A stretch of 64,000 bases of DNA from an uncultured Draconibacterium sp. (GCF_963677565.1 NZ_OY781981.1:1178001-1242000), one strand, 5' to 3'; positions 1 to 8,595 are shown, counted from the first letter of the stretch. The notes: generated by a model not told the origin, from the sequence alone. Numbers and translations: made by a program.

Positions 1-287
1 TCCAGCGATTGATCGATGGATTTTACGGCTTTGTCGTACGATTTTACTTCGGCAGCCAGTTTTGTGGTTACAAACAAGTCTTCTCTTAGTACACCACTGT
101 TTCTGACTCCTTCGCCAACTCCGCGCTCGTTTTGGTATGCCTGAGCAGAATCGATGTGACGATAGCCCAGTTCAACAGCATCTTTCACTGCCTGTACAGC
201 ATCGTCATCACTGATAAACCATGTTCCCAGTCCCAGTTTTGGAATTTCAACTCCGTTTGATAGCGTATAATTTTCTTTTAATATCAT
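1..287 (-). CDS. Aldo/keto reductase, N-terminal part (runs off left edge)
   Basis: The visible 95 residues are the N-terminus of an NADPH-dependent aldo/keto reductase of the 2,5-diketogluconate reductase type. After a short beta-hairpin (sequence around GVEIPKLGLGTW) comes the strand with HIDSAQAYQNE, which supplies the catalytic Asp and Tyr, and then VTTKL, which supplies the catalytic Lys. The start is the ATG at 287, 19 bases after the stop of the acetyltransferase, so the two are very likely cotranscribed. The family reduces sugar aldehydes and ketones in the cytoplasm; the real substrate cannot be read from sequence. The rest of the gene lies outside the window. Confidence 0.88.
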   Translation of the reverse strand, partial: MILKENYTLSNGVEIPKLGLGTWFISDDDAVQAVKDAVELGYRHIDSAQAYQNERGVGEGVRNSGVLREDLFVTTKLAAEVKSYDKAVKSIDQSL

Positions 288-306
288 AATAATGTCTCTT
301 TTAAAT

Positions 307-888
307 TTAATAATTGTCTCTATCTGATTGATCTATTTTTTTAATCACTTTTGCCGGGATTCCACCCACAACAGTATTATCAGGTACATCTTTGTTTACC
401 ATTGCCCCGGCTGCAACTATTGAATTTTCTCCAACAGTAACTCCCGGAAGAATTGTTGCTCCGGCACCAATCCAGGCACCGTTTTTAATTACAACCGGCC
501 GAACCATTAGCGCTTTTCTTTCAGCCGGATTTACTGGATGTTCTTCGCTAAGAATATTTACTTTCGGACCGATCAGTACATCATCGCCAATGTTAATCGT
601 TCCCATATCCAGCATTGAACAGAGGTGATTGATGTACACATTTTTACCGATGCGCGTAAACTGTCCGATGTTCACATATACCGGAATTTGAATCATGCTA
701 CTCGGATCAAGTGCTTCACCAGATATTTTACCCCACAACTTGCGGTTCTTTTCTACATCTGCGGTCGAGTTGAATTCGATCAATAGCTTTGTTGTTCGCT
801 CGGCAGCTTCACCAATTTCGCTGTGTGCCGGATCGGAATAAGATACTGCTTCACCGGCTTGTAATCGTTCAAAAATATTCTTGCTCAT
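307..888 (-). CDS. Sugar O-acetyltransferase (maltose/galactoside acetyltransferase family)
   Basis: A 193-residue left-handed beta-helix acetyltransferase. The hexapeptide repeats run from about residue 70 to 180 (INIGDDVLIGPKVNIL, GAWIGAGATILPGVTVG, GENSIVAAGAMVNKDVP), and the family end signature GGIPAKVIKKI is intact. The active-site His is seen in the LSEEHPV segment. These cytoplasmic enzymes move acetyl from acetyl-CoA to a sugar hydroxyl and are often linked to detoxification of non-metabolised sugars. It precedes the aldo/keto reductase by 19 bases and lies downstream of a decayed copy of a similar gene, so it is probably read from the promoter near 1177-1247. Family assignment is secure; substrate is unknown. 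Confidence 0.9.
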   Translation of the reverse strand: MSKNIFERLQAGEAVSYSDPAHSEIGEAAERTTKLLIEFNSTADVEKNRKLWGKISGEALDPSSMIQIPVYVNIGQFTRIGKNVYINHLCSMLDMGTINIGDDVLIGPKVNILSEEHPVNPAERKALMVRPVVIKNGAWIGAGATILPGVTVGENSIVAAGAMVNKDVPDNTVVGGIPAKVIKKIDQSDRDNY

Positions 889-940
889 TTTTTCAGTCGT
901 TTAGTTTTTTAAGTTAGTTCTTTTCGTCAAATGTATCCGA

Positions 941-1114
941 TTAAATTTCTTTAATAACTTTTGCAGGAATCCCACCAACCACCGTGTTGGCAGGAACATC
1001 TTTATTTACCATTCCACCGGCTGCAACAACAACATTTTCGCTAACGGTAACACCGGGCAGCAAAGAGGCACGGTCTTTGGCGGCTCTGCTTTCGTTTAAT
1101 GTTGCTGATAGCAT
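941..1114 (-). pseudogene. Remnant of a second sugar O-acetyltransferase
   Basis: Reading the minus strand from the ATG at 1114 to TAA at 941 gives 57 residues. The last 43 match the C-terminus of an acetyltransferase (SLLPGVTVSEN, then VNKDVPANTVVGGIPAKVI). They resemble the intact neighbour at 307-888 but are not identical, so this is a diverged paralogue and not a recent copy. The first 14 residues lead straight into the beta-helix end, as if about 130 codons had been removed in frame. Almost all of the catalytic helix, including the active-site His region, is missing, so it should be inactive. It lies between the operator-bearing promoter at 1177-1247 and the intact gene. Confidence 0.75.
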
Positions 1115-1176
1115 TGTGTTCTTACTCTGTATTTTTTTTCATGCCGAATCTTTTTCGTTGATATAGAATAACTTTA

Positions 1177-1247
1177 CAAATATCGGTAGAAGAAGCCAAA
1201 GAAAATGACCAGAATTACAGAGTAACTTACCTTTATTACGGAATCAG
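1177..1247 (-). promoter_or_regulatory. Candidate AraC-regulated promoter, copy 1
   Basis: On the plus strand ATTAC occurs at 1214-1218 and 1235-1239, exactly 21 bases apart, within a longer similar block (CCAGAATTACAG, then ATTACGGAATC). CAAATATC at 1177-1184 is on the minus strand GATATTTG, one mismatch from the Bacteroidota -7 element TAnnTTTG. The same order and the same 30-base offset from CAAATATC to the first repeat recur at 4831-4900. It would drive the acetyltransferase remnant, the acetyltransferase and the aldo/keto reductase. Confidence 0.6.
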
Positions 1248-1258
1248 ATTTCTGTTAA

Positions 1259-2671
1259 TCAGATAGAATGTATTAGCCACTTACCTTGAAATAGCCGGTA
1301 GAGAAAAATAACACCGCGGAAACACAGTTCGATACACATGGCAATCCAGACGCCTTTTAAACCCATAACAGGAGCTAAAATTGCTGCCAGAGTAAGACGA
1401 ACGGCCCACATGCTACCCAAGTTCATAATGCTGGGAACGAAAGTGTCGCCGGCACCAACAAAAACGCCGTAAGCCACAATTGATGCCGCAAACATGGGTT
1501 CGGCAAATGCCTCAATGCGCAAAGCCATAACGCCCAGCGAAAGAATTTCAGGATCGGGAGTCATAAAGCCAATGATTTGTGGGGCAGTAAAATACATGAC
1601 TGCTCCTAAAATGGTCATTACTGCCATTCCCATAAAAACGGTGATGTAGGCAAAACGTTTGGCCAGATCTTTACGATTGGCACCAAAACTTTGTCCTACA
1701 AGAGTAGTGGCTGCTTCGGCAATTCCGTAACCGGGCATGTAACACAAACTTTCGGCGGTAATTGCAAACGAGTTGGCTGCAATAGACGCCACTCCCAAAG
1801 GAGCCACAATTACAGTAGACAATATTTGCGCACCCATAATTACGGTGTGTTCCAAGCTCATGGGCATACTGATTTTGAACGCTCTTCGTAGTGTGCTGTT
1901 TTCCGGCCTGAAACTTCCTTTTTCTTTGGTTAAACGCAGGTTCTCGTCTCTTGTAAACAAGTACCAGAAAAGCATTACTGCTGTTATCAGGTAAGCTGAA
2001 GCAGTTCCGATTGCGGCTCCTGCTACGCCAAGGTTTGCTCCCGGAATAAAAATATCGTGACCTAAAAATTGAAGTTCGCGAGAGGGGAAAATCAACAGGA
2101 AATTAAAAACGACATCCATAACACACATTACCACATTAAGTACGCTTGGAATGTGCATGTTGCCGCTGCTTCGTAACATGGCACTTGCCAGAAAATTCAT
2201 CTGCAGCGCCGGCAGCGACAAGACAAAAATGAGAAAGTATTTTGATGCGTCGGCGGCTATTGCGGCATCGCCACCCAGCCAGTAAGGGAGTTTTGAACTT
2301 ACAGATGCCCCGATGGCCACAAGGATTAAACTAAATAGCAGTGTTGATATTATGGCCTGACGTAATACCGACCGTGCTCCTCTGCGGTCTCCGGCTCCGA
2401 TGAGGTGCGCCACCTGCACCGAAAACCCTGCAGCGACGGTAGTGCAAATTCCCCAAAACAGCCAGGTAGAAGTAATTACGAGACCAATTGATGCTGATGC
2501 ATTTGCACCCAAACGTCCTACCATCGATGCATCGATATATTGCATAATGATGGATGAAAACTGCGCAATAATAGCCGGTATACTCAACAGCGCTGCCAGA
2601 TGCAGTTGTTGCATAAACGTCATTGCCTGCTTGTTCTGCACAAGCGACAATAAATAAGCACTCTTTTTCAA
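1259..2671 (-). CDS. MATE-family multidrug/cation efflux transporter
   Basis: A 470-residue polytopic membrane protein of the MATE (NorM/DinF-like) superfamily, expected to have 12 membrane helices in two similar halves. The N-terminal half has the family pattern around SIPAIIAQFSSIIMQYIDASMVGRLG; the second half repeats it around SMPMSLEHTVIMGAQILSTVIVAPLG. Members exchange Na+ or H+ for organic cations or drugs across the inner membrane. It follows the PatB-like gene by 81 bases on the same strand, so it may be the third gene of the DUF3737-PatB unit. Substrate unknown. Confidence 0.88.
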   Translation of the reverse strand: MKKSAYLLSLVQNKQAMTFMQQLHLAALLSIPAIIAQFSSIIMQYIDASMVGRLGANASASIGLVITSTWLFWGICTTVAAGFSVQVAHLIGAGDRRGARSVLRQAIISTLLFSLILVAIGASVSSKLPYWLGGDAAIAADASKYFLIFVLSLPALQMNFLASAMLRSSGNMHIPSVLNVVMCVMDVVFNFLLIFPSRELQFLGHDIFIPGANLGVAGAAIGTASAYLITAVMLFWYLFTRDENLRLTKEKGSFRPENSTLRRAFKISMPMSLEHTVIMGAQILSTVIVAPLGVASIAANSFAITAESLCYMPGYGIAEAATTLVGQSFGANRKDLAKRFAYITVFMGMAVMTILGAVMYFTAPQIIGFMTPDPEILSLGVMALRIEAFAEPMFAASIVAYGVFVGAGDTFVPSIMNLGSMWAVRLTLAAILAPVMGLKGVWIAMCIELCFRGVIFLYRLFQGKWLIHSI

Positions 2672-2752
2672 TTGATATTTCTAAGCAAACGTTTTTTGAA
2701 AAATCGTTGTGTTCATTTTTTCAAACGAAGAGAAAACCGCGGTACCCTTCCA

Positions 2753-3934
2753 TTAGCTTTGTGCGGTAATCAGGTTGATTGCTTTTTTCATTCTGTTCAG
2801 CCCTTCCTGCAAAGTGGCTCTTGGGCATGCAATGTTCAGGCGCATAAAACCTTCTCCGGCCTTGCCGTAAACCGTTCCTTCGTTTAGCCAAACATTTCCT
2901 TTTTCTATCAGCAATTCGGTTAGCTTCTCCGACTTAATGTTTAACACCGAAGTGTCGATCCAAACCAAATAAGTAGCTTCCAGCGGCAAAATCGGGAATT
3001 GCGGGAAGTTTTCGGCAAAGTATTCCTTTACCAACAAGTAATTGTCCCACAAGTAGGCTCTCAAATTATCCAGCCATTTCTCTGAATCCTCGTGGGTGTA
3101 AGCCGCAATCAGTCCTTCAACGGCAAACGGACTCACGTCGCAAACTTCGTTAATATTGATGGCTTTGTCGATCTTCTTGCGAATCTCAGGATCGTAGGTT
3201 AAAATATTGGCAATCTGTAATCCTGCCAGGTTAAAGGTTTTACTTGGTGCAACGCAGGTTACTGAATTCTCTAAAAACTGCTGACCCAGCGATGCAAACG
3301 GAATATGAGTATGTCCCGGGTGAACCAAATCGCAATGAATTTCATCAGAAACCACAATTACATTATTCCGGAAACAAATCTCTCCAATTTTTTCAAGTTC
3401 TTCTTTGGTCCAAACACGACCGGCCGGATTATGCGGGTTACACAAAAGCATCACTTTAGCTTTTGGATCAGCCGCTTTTTTCTCCAGGTCATCAAAATCG
3501 ATGGTGTATTTACCATCTTTATAAATCAGGTCGTTGGAAAAACTTTCGCACTGGTTATTTCGAATCGACGAGAAAAAACAGTTGTAAACCGGCTCTTGAA
3601 CAATAACTTTATCGCCCGGTTCTGTCAATGCTAAAATAGTTGCCGAAATGGCAGGAACCACACCAATTGTGTAGATCATCCATTCTTTTTCGATTGTAAA
3701 ATTATGTCGGCGCCCAAACCAACTGATCACTGCATTGTAGTAGGCATCAGGCACTTTTGTGTAGCCAAAAATACCGTGCTGAACGCGGTTAGACAAAGCA
3801 TCAATAATTGGTTGAGCCGTTTTGAAATCCATGTCGGCTACCCACAACGGAATAATATCGTCGTTGGTTTTCGAATCCCACTTGTATGAATTAGTGCCTC
3901 TGCGTACTACTTTTTCGTCGAAATTATTTTGCAT
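2753..3934 (-). CDS. PatB/MalY-type PLP-dependent aminotransferase / C-S lyase
   Basis: A 393-residue fold-type I PLP enzyme of the MalY/PatB branch of class I/II aminotransferases. Visible hallmarks are WVADMDF near the N-terminus, NPHNPAGRVW (about residues 166-175), the PLP-contacting Asp in VSDEIH (about 197) and the Schiff-base Lys in APSKTFNLAG (Lys232). PatB enzymes cleave the C-S bond of cystathionine or cysteine conjugates, releasing pyruvate, ammonia and a thiol. Five bases separate it from the stop of the DUF3737 gene, so they are one transcript. Whether this is a metabolic cystathionine beta-lyase or a detoxifying cysteine-conjugate lyase is open; the adjoining MATE exporter makes the second idea reasonable. 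Confidence 0.88.
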   Translation of the reverse strand: MQNNFDEKVVRRGTNSYKWDSKTNDDIIPLWVADMDFKTAQPIIDALSNRVQHGIFGYTKVPDAYYNAVISWFGRRHNFTIEKEWMIYTIGVVPAISATILALTEPGDKVIVQEPVYNCFFSSIRNNQCESFSNDLIYKDGKYTIDFDDLEKKAADPKAKVMLLCNPHNPAGRVWTKEELEKIGEICFRNNVIVVSDEIHCDLVHPGHTHIPFASLGQQFLENSVTCVAPSKTFNLAGLQIANILTYDPEIRKKIDKAININEVCDVSPFAVEGLIAAYTHEDSEKWLDNLRAYLWDNYLLVKEYFAENFPQFPILPLEATYLVWIDTSVLNIKSEKLTELLIEKGNVWLNEGTVYGKAGEGFMRLNIACPRATLQEGLNRMKKAINLITAQS

Positions 3935-3939
3935 GGTAA

Positions 3940-4797
3940 TTAAACGTTTACTTCGCTTTCAACAGTAACTTTGCACCCGCCTGGGTTTTTACAGTTTTCG
4001 TCGAAAATTAGCTCGCCAATGCTTTGAGCTACAATTTCGCCGGTACTCGGATTTTTTACGCTGGTAACCGGACTGTTAATTTCTGCTTTTAACGAGCTGT
4101 ATTCAAATGCCAGATCGGCATCCTCTTTCATAATGCAGTTTTCCATCACCAAATCTTTGGCATAACATAAAGGTTGCGTACCGCCGATTATGCAATTTAC
4201 CAGGCGCAAATTTTTGGAGTGCCAGCCCAGGTATTCGCCTTCAATAACCGAATCGTAAACGGTAACATTTTCAGTATTCCAGAAAGCGTCTTTCGAAGCC
4301 AGATGAGAATTGCGAATTTCAATGTTACGGGCGTACTGAAAACCATAGTTTCCCTGGAGATTTAGATTATCGATTTTGATGTTTTTGCTGTCCTTAAAAA
4401 TGTAATCGCCATTCGTTACCTTAACATCTTTAAGTTTAATGTTCTTACACCACCACAAACACTCTTCTGCATCTGTAAGCTCAACGTTTTCGAGGTATAA
4501 ACCATCAATTTCGCGAAACATTTTTGGGGCATCAACACGCGTATCAACCATGCGAATGTTGTTACAATACCAAATGGCAGCACGTCCGCCGGGTGTAAAT
4601 AATGAATCCTCGATAATGCTGTTTGTATTGTGCCAAAAGGGGTATTTCCCTCCAAAAGTACAACCTGTAGCTTTTATGTTGCTTGCTTCTTTGAGGGCTG
4701 ATTCTCCTAATCCAATTTCTACATTCTTTATGTGTAGGCCTTTTTCGGCAAATAGCGGTCGTTCTCCTTCAAAAAACTTGTTTTCTATTATTTTCAT
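3940..4797 (-). CDS. DUF3737 family protein (predicted right-handed beta-helix)
   Basis: A 285-residue protein of the DUF3737 family. The start is placed at the ATG at 4797 (MKIIENKFFEGERPLF), because family members begin this way and the 30 extra upstream codons of the open frame overlap the promoter. The chain consists of short repeating rungs (for example NTNSIIEDSLF, NNIRMVDTRV, KNIKLKDVKV), typical of a parallel beta-helix like those of pectate lyases, yet no signal peptide is seen, so it is probably cytoplasmic. Function is not established. It is the first gene of the unit with the PatB-like gene and lies under a candidate AraC-type operator. Confidence 0.8.
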   Translation of the reverse strand: MKIIENKFFEGERPLFAEKGLHIKNVEIGLGESALKEASNIKATGCTFGGKYPFWHNTNSIIEDSLFTPGGRAAIWYCNNIRMVDTRVDAPKMFREIDGLYLENVELTDAEECLWWCKNIKLKDVKVTNGDYIFKDSKNIKIDNLNLQGNYGFQYARNIEIRNSHLASKDAFWNTENVTVYDSVIEGEYLGWHSKNLRLVNCIIGGTQPLCYAKDLVMENCIMKEDADLAFEYSSLKAEINSPVTSVKNPSTGEIVAQSIGELIFDENCKNPGGCKVTVESEVNV

Positions 4798-4830
4798 TAT
4801 TGTAAAATTGATCTCATTAAAATTATGAGA

Positions 4831-4900
4831 CAAATATCCGGGTAATAAGTTTAAAGAAAATACCAGAATTCCTGTATTAAATACCAAAATTACGGAATTG
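4831..4900 (-). promoter_or_regulatory. Candidate AraC-regulated promoter, copy 2
   Basis: CAAATATC at 4831-4838 (minus strand GATATTTG, near the -7 consensus) is followed by ATTCC at 4868 and ATTAC at 4889, 21 bases apart, in the same surroundings as copy 1 (AAAGAAAAT then ACCAGAATT). The offset from CAAATATC to the first half-site is 30 bases in both. A start point near 4824 would leave a leader of about 27 bases before the DUF3737 ATG. Confidence 0.6.
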
Positions 4901-5156
4901 GTGGTAATAACGTCTAAATCCGTGTTAATGAGATGTTAACAGAGCTTGTTGCGTTCGCTTTTAGCAAATCTCGAGGTGCACGACCAGTCTGTTTTTAAAG
5001 GTGTAAATGAAGTGACTGACTCAAAAAGTGTTGGGTCTTTTAAAAAAAATGGTTAACGGAGAAATTAATATTTCTGAATAAAAGTACTTTGGGACACTTG
5101 GCAAAACGGAATAAAAACACCGGAAAAAGTGGCAAAACACAGAACGAACTACCCAG
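4901..5156. other. Intergenic region between DUF3737 and araC-type genes
   Basis: About 360 bases separate the operator of the minus-strand unit from the regulator ATG. Apart from the two operator copies at its ends I see only a direct repeat TGGCAAAAC at 5099-5107 and 5130-5138 (31 bases apart), which could be another protein-binding site. No open frame or RNA gene was recognised. Confidence 0.4.
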
Positions 5157-5232
5157 ATTACCGAATTACTTACCCATATTACAGAATCTGAATTCGGGTA
5201 GTAACACCTTAAAAAATAGTTGTTTAAATTTG
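5157..5232 (+). promoter_or_regulatory. Promoter and operator copy 3 upstream of the AraC-type gene
   Basis: ATTAC at 5157-5161 and 5178-5182 are again 21 bases apart. TAAATTTG at 5225-5232 matches the Bacteroidota -7 element TAnnTTTG. A start point near 5239 would exclude an upstream TTG at 5220 and favour the ATG at 5256 as the regulator's start. The operator has the same plus-strand orientation as copies 1 and 2, so relative to this gene it is inverted, which would suit autoregulation. Confidence 0.55.
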
Positions 5233-5255
5233 TACCGGTTTTAAAGCGATGGATT

Positions 5256-6152
5256 ATGAGCGACGTATTAAAAATACATTCAGTAACCGAATATAATAAT
5301 CTTGTTGGGCAAGAAACACTGCACCCGCTGGTTAGCGTTATCGATTTTTCAAAAGTTGAACCATTTTACTATTTCAAAGCACAGATGGATGTTTATGCCA
5401 TCTTTCTGAAAGACATAAAATGTGGAAATATAACATACGGAATTAACGATTACGACTACGAAGAAGGTACGCTGTTGTTTATTTCTCCCGGACAGGTTTA
5501 TGGTGTTGAAGATACCGGAAAAAAACAACAAGGCTCCGGAACTGCTATCATTTTCCATCCCGATTTAATACACGGTACATCGCTTGGGAAATCGATCGAC
5601 GAATATACGTTCTTCTCCTACGAAGTAAATGAAGCGTTACACCTATCGGCGCGTGAGAGAGTGCTGATAAACCAGTGTATTGACAATATAAAATTTGAAT
5701 TGCAACATGCTATCGATACACACAGTAAGGAACTGATTGTGTCGTACCTGGAACTGTTTCTGAAGTATAGCAAACGTTTTTACGAGCGTCAGTTTGTTAC
5801 GCGTAACCACGTAAACAAAGATGTGTTGGCGCGTTTTGAACACATTCTGAAAGATTATTTTGCTTCTGAGCAGCCGCTGATTTCCGGCTTGCCATCGGTG
5901 CGTTATTGTGCTAATAAATTGTTTATTTCGCCAAACTACCTTGGCGATTTGCTGAAAAAAGAAACCGGAAAATCGGCGCAGGAACACATTCAGCTTAAAA
6001 TGATTGATGTGGCCAAAGAAAAAATCTACGACACCGAAAAGTCAATCAGCGAAATTGCCTACGAACTGGGTTTTAAGCATCCGCAACACTTTACCCGCAT
6101 GTTTAAAAAACAAGTGGGAGTATCACCCAACGAATACCGTAATTTGAATTAG
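5256..6152 (+). CDS. AraC-family transcriptional regulator
   Basis: A 298-residue regulator. The N-terminal half is a cupin-like sensing domain (around EEGTLLFISPGQVYGV); the C-terminal 100 residues carry two helix-turn-helix motifs: YCANKLFISPNYLGDLLKK and SISEIAYELGFKHPQHFTRMFKK, ending GVSPNEYRN. The ATG at 5256 is chosen over an in-frame TTG at 5220 because a TAnnTTTG promoter element lies between the two. It is divergent from the DUF3737-PatB-MATE unit, and the 21-bp-spaced repeats upstream of both suit binding of AraC HTH motifs on one face of the helix. Ligand unknown. Confidence 0.93.
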   Translation: MSDVLKIHSVTEYNNLVGQETLHPLVSVIDFSKVEPFYYFKAQMDVYAIFLKDIKCGNITYGINDYDYEEGTLLFISPGQVYGVEDTGKKQQGSGTAIIFHPDLIHGTSLGKSIDEYTFFSYEVNEALHLSARERVLINQCIDNIKFELQHAIDTHSKELIVSYLELFLKYSKRFYERQFVTRNHVNKDVLARFEHILKDYFASEQPLISGLPSVRYCANKLFISPNYLGDLLKKETGKSAQEHIQLKMIDVAKEKIYDTEKSISEIAYELGFKHPQHFTRMFKKQVGVSPNEYRNLN

Positions 6153-6207
6153 TGAAAAGCCGGATAAGATTGCTAACTGATTGAATTTGTTAATAGTTGT
6201 CCTCTTT

Positions 6208-6253
6208 GTGTCGAGATAACACGAAACGTTGAAATTTTGGCTATCTTCGACAC
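6208..6253. terminator. Inverted repeat after the AraC-type gene
   Basis: GTGTCGAGATA at 6208-6218 and TATCTTCGACAC at 6242-6253 can pair over 11 base pairs with one bulged base and a loop of about 23. There is no clear T-run. It may end the regulator transcript or lie in the leader of the next gene. Confidence 0.4.
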
Positions 6254-6309
6254 GGATTTTGGCTTGAATAGCTGATAAATTTTTGAACTAATAAACTTAA
6301 ACTAAACAA

Positions 6310-7050
6310 ATGAAACGAATACTTCTTTTCGTTGTGTTGATAGCTGTGGTGCAGCTTGTAATTGCACAAGAAGCTGAAAAGACGACTTCCCTTAAACATT
6401 TTTCCGGTTCTGTTTTGGTTACCAACAACGGTATTTCTATTATACCTTCATTTACTCTTGGTGAACCGGCAGCGGTTTTCGATTTATCGATGGGAGGAGA
6501 TAAATTTCGCTTCGAACCACAATTTCGCTTTTCGCTTGAAGGGAAACCCTGGGCATTTATTTTTTGGTTTCGCTATAAATTTATCGACAATGAAAAATTC
6601 AGTTTAAAGGCAGGAGCGCATCCGGCAATCATGTTCCACGATGCTACTTTTGAAGAAGACGGTTTTGCCGAAGATGGTTTGGAGGGCCGAAGGTTTTTGG
6701 CTGCCGAAATAGCACCAATTATAAAAGTTACCGAGCATTTTAGTTTTGAACCGTACTACCTGGTTGGGCAGGGTTTTGACCGGGGATTGGATAATACACA
6801 CTATTTAACCATGCGCGGGAATGTCTCCGATTTGGCGCTGTCAAAAACTCTACTCTTCTCGTTTGCCCCTGAGGTTTATTACCTCTGGATGGATAATTTG
6901 GATGGTTTTTATGTCGCCTCCTCCATTACGCTTAAACATAAGGAGTGGCCATTTAAACTGGGTGCAATGATGAACCAAAAGATTAACACTGATATTGTTA
7001 GCGATGATTTTATCTGGAATGTAAGTCTCACCTATTCTTTTGGAGATTAA
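6310..7050 (+). CDS. Exported protein of unknown function, probably a small outer-membrane barrel
   Basis: 246 residues with a clear signal peptide (MKRILLFVVLIAVVQLVIA, cleavage near the following Gln). The mature part alternates polar and hydrophobic residues in strand-sized blocks (FRFEPQFRFSLEG, AFIFWFRYKFID, FSFEPYYLVGQGF) and ends in an aromatic-rich strand, NVSLTYSFGD. This fits an outer-membrane beta-barrel of about eight to ten strands, but I recognise no named family. It stands alone with about 155 bases before and 190 after it, and neither neighbour suggests a pathway. The barrel call is inference from the residue pattern. Confidence 0.6.
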   Translation: MKRILLFVVLIAVVQLVIAQEAEKTTSLKHFSGSVLVTNNGISIIPSFTLGEPAAVFDLSMGGDKFRFEPQFRFSLEGKPWAFIFWFRYKFIDNEKFSLKAGAHPAIMFHDATFEEDGFAEDGLEGRRFLAAEIAPIIKVTEHFSFEPYYLVGQGFDRGLDNTHYLTMRGNVSDLALSKTLLFSFAPEVYYLWMDNLDGFYVASSITLKHKEWPFKLGAMMNQKINTDIVSDDFIWNVSLTYSFGD

Positions 7051-7183
7051 TAGAGCCGGATTTTTTGTGTGAATGAATCAAAAATTCTGAAATTGTATTC
7101 TCAATCCCAAGTACACAGTATTATAGCTTTAATAGTATGTATCCATTTATCATGTTTAAGTCGATATTCATCGCACATTGTTG

Positions 7184-7191
7184 TAAATTTG
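7184..7191 (+). promoter_or_regulatory. Possible -7 promoter element
   Basis: TAAATTTG matches the Bacteroidota TAnnTTTG consensus and lies 50 bases before the ATG of the propeller gene at 7242. No convincing -33 TTTG is seen, so this is weak. Confidence 0.3.
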
Positions 7192-7241
7192 ATAGATAAC
7201 AGTTAAATCGACTAAAAAAATAAACCTATAAATAACTTATC

Positions 7242-8579
7242 ATGAAAAAGCTATTGACTCTCTCATTCTTTATTGCGATTTCAATTTCTTTATTCGCACA
7301 AGATTGGCCACAATTCATGGGGCCCGACCGTAACAGTATTACCACACAAGAAAATTTACTAACCACCTGGCCTGATGGTGGCCCCGAGGTGCTTTGGAAA
7401 GTAGGCGTGGGCATCGGTTATGGTGGTCCGGCGATAAAAGACGGCAAAGTATATCTACTTGACCGCGACGATAAAACAGGCGATATCATGCGTTGTTTCG
7501 ACCTGAATACTGGTGACGAGCTTTGGAAATTTGCCTACGATGCAGCTGGTGAAGTAATGTTCCCCGGATCGCGAAGTGTGCCGATTGTTGATGATAAGCA
7601 TGTATATTCCTGTGGACCTTACGGACATACCTATTGTATTGATTTGAAAACACATCAGCCGGTGTGGACTGCCAATGTGTGGACTGATTTTGGCGGACAA
7701 ATTCCAGCAGGTGGAAATCCCGGATTTGGTGGTGGCAGCAGTGGTTTCCCAACCTGGGCAATATCGCAGTGTCCGCTAATTTACGGCGATCTGTTAATTC
7801 TTGCATCACAGGCTCCTGAAGCCGGAGTGGTTGCTTACGATAAAAATTCGGGTGAGTTAAAATGGAAAACTCCATCGCTGGGAAAAGCAGGTTATGTAAG
7901 TCCGATCATTGTAAAAATTGATGGTAACGATCATTTGGTAATGGTAACAGCATCAGAAGGTGGTCGCGGACAGGAAACCAAGCCGGGAAATGTTGTTGGA
8001 ATGGATCCGCTTACCGGAGAGGTAATCTGGGAATTTAACAACTGGCTTTGTCGTATTCCGGTGCCAAGTGCCGTTGATGCAGGCGATAATAAACTGCTGA
8101 TTACAGGAGGTTACGAACTTGGTGCACTGATGCTGCAAGTGGAAAAACAAGCCGATGGAACGTATACGACAAAAGAGCTTTTCCGCACGGAAGAATTTGG
8201 CGATCAAACCAAAACGCCACTTTTCTACGAAGGGTATTTTTATGCGGAGTTTGGCACAAACAGTACACGCGACGGATTAACCTGTATGAATATGGATGGC
8301 GAAATTATGTGGAAAACCAAACGCGATCCGGATTTTAATAAAGGAAGTATGATTATTGCCAATGGTTTGATTTTAGCTACCGATGGCGCTAAAACCTTGT
8401 ACCTGATTGAACCAAGTCCGGAAGCTTTTAAACCTATTGCCTCGGCCGAGTTGTTAACCGAACCTGAAGGTGGCGGCGGTCGTTTTGGAACACAAAACTG
8501 GGCACCACTTGCATTATCAAACGGCAAACTGTTGATTCGCGATCAAAGCCAGATGCTTTGTGTTAAAGTAGCTGAATAA
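7242..8579 (+). CDS. Secreted PQQ-type beta-propeller protein
   Basis: 445 residues with a signal peptide (MKKLLTLSFFIAISISLFA, then QDWPQF). The body is an eight-bladed WD/PQQ-like propeller: repeated elements such as DLNTGDELWKFAYD, DLKTHQPVWTANV, DKNSGELKWKTPS and DPLTGEVIWEFNN show the G-x-x-x-W repeat core at regular intervals. The family resembles the propeller of quinoprotein dehydrogenases, but cofactor-binding residues cannot be confirmed here, so an enzymatic role should not be assumed; BamB-like scaffolding or polysaccharide-linked roles are also known for this fold. It ends before a hairpin at 8596-8633. Confidence 0.85.
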   Translation: MKKLLTLSFFIAISISLFAQDWPQFMGPDRNSITTQENLLTTWPDGGPEVLWKVGVGIGYGGPAIKDGKVYLLDRDDKTGDIMRCFDLNTGDELWKFAYDAAGEVMFPGSRSVPIVDDKHVYSCGPYGHTYCIDLKTHQPVWTANVWTDFGGQIPAGGNPGFGGGSSGFPTWAISQCPLIYGDLLILASQAPEAGVVAYDKNSGELKWKTPSLGKAGYVSPIIVKIDGNDHLVMVTASEGGRGQETKPGNVVGMDPLTGEVIWEFNNWLCRIPVPSAVDAGDNKLLITGGYELGALMLQVEKQADGTYTTKELFRTEEFGDQTKTPLFYEGYFYAEFGTNSTRDGLTCMNMDGEIMWKTKRDPDFNKGSMIIANGLILATDGAKTLYLIEPSPEAFKPIASAELLTEPEGGGGRFGTQNWAPLALSNGKLLIRDQSQMLCVKVAE

Positions 8580-8595
8580 TAAAACTTTTATAAGA

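Noticed and set aside
5220..5255. TTG at 5220 as start of the AraC-type regulator
   Set aside because: A TAnnTTTG promoter element falls between it and the ATG at 5256, so it would be upstream of the transcript start.
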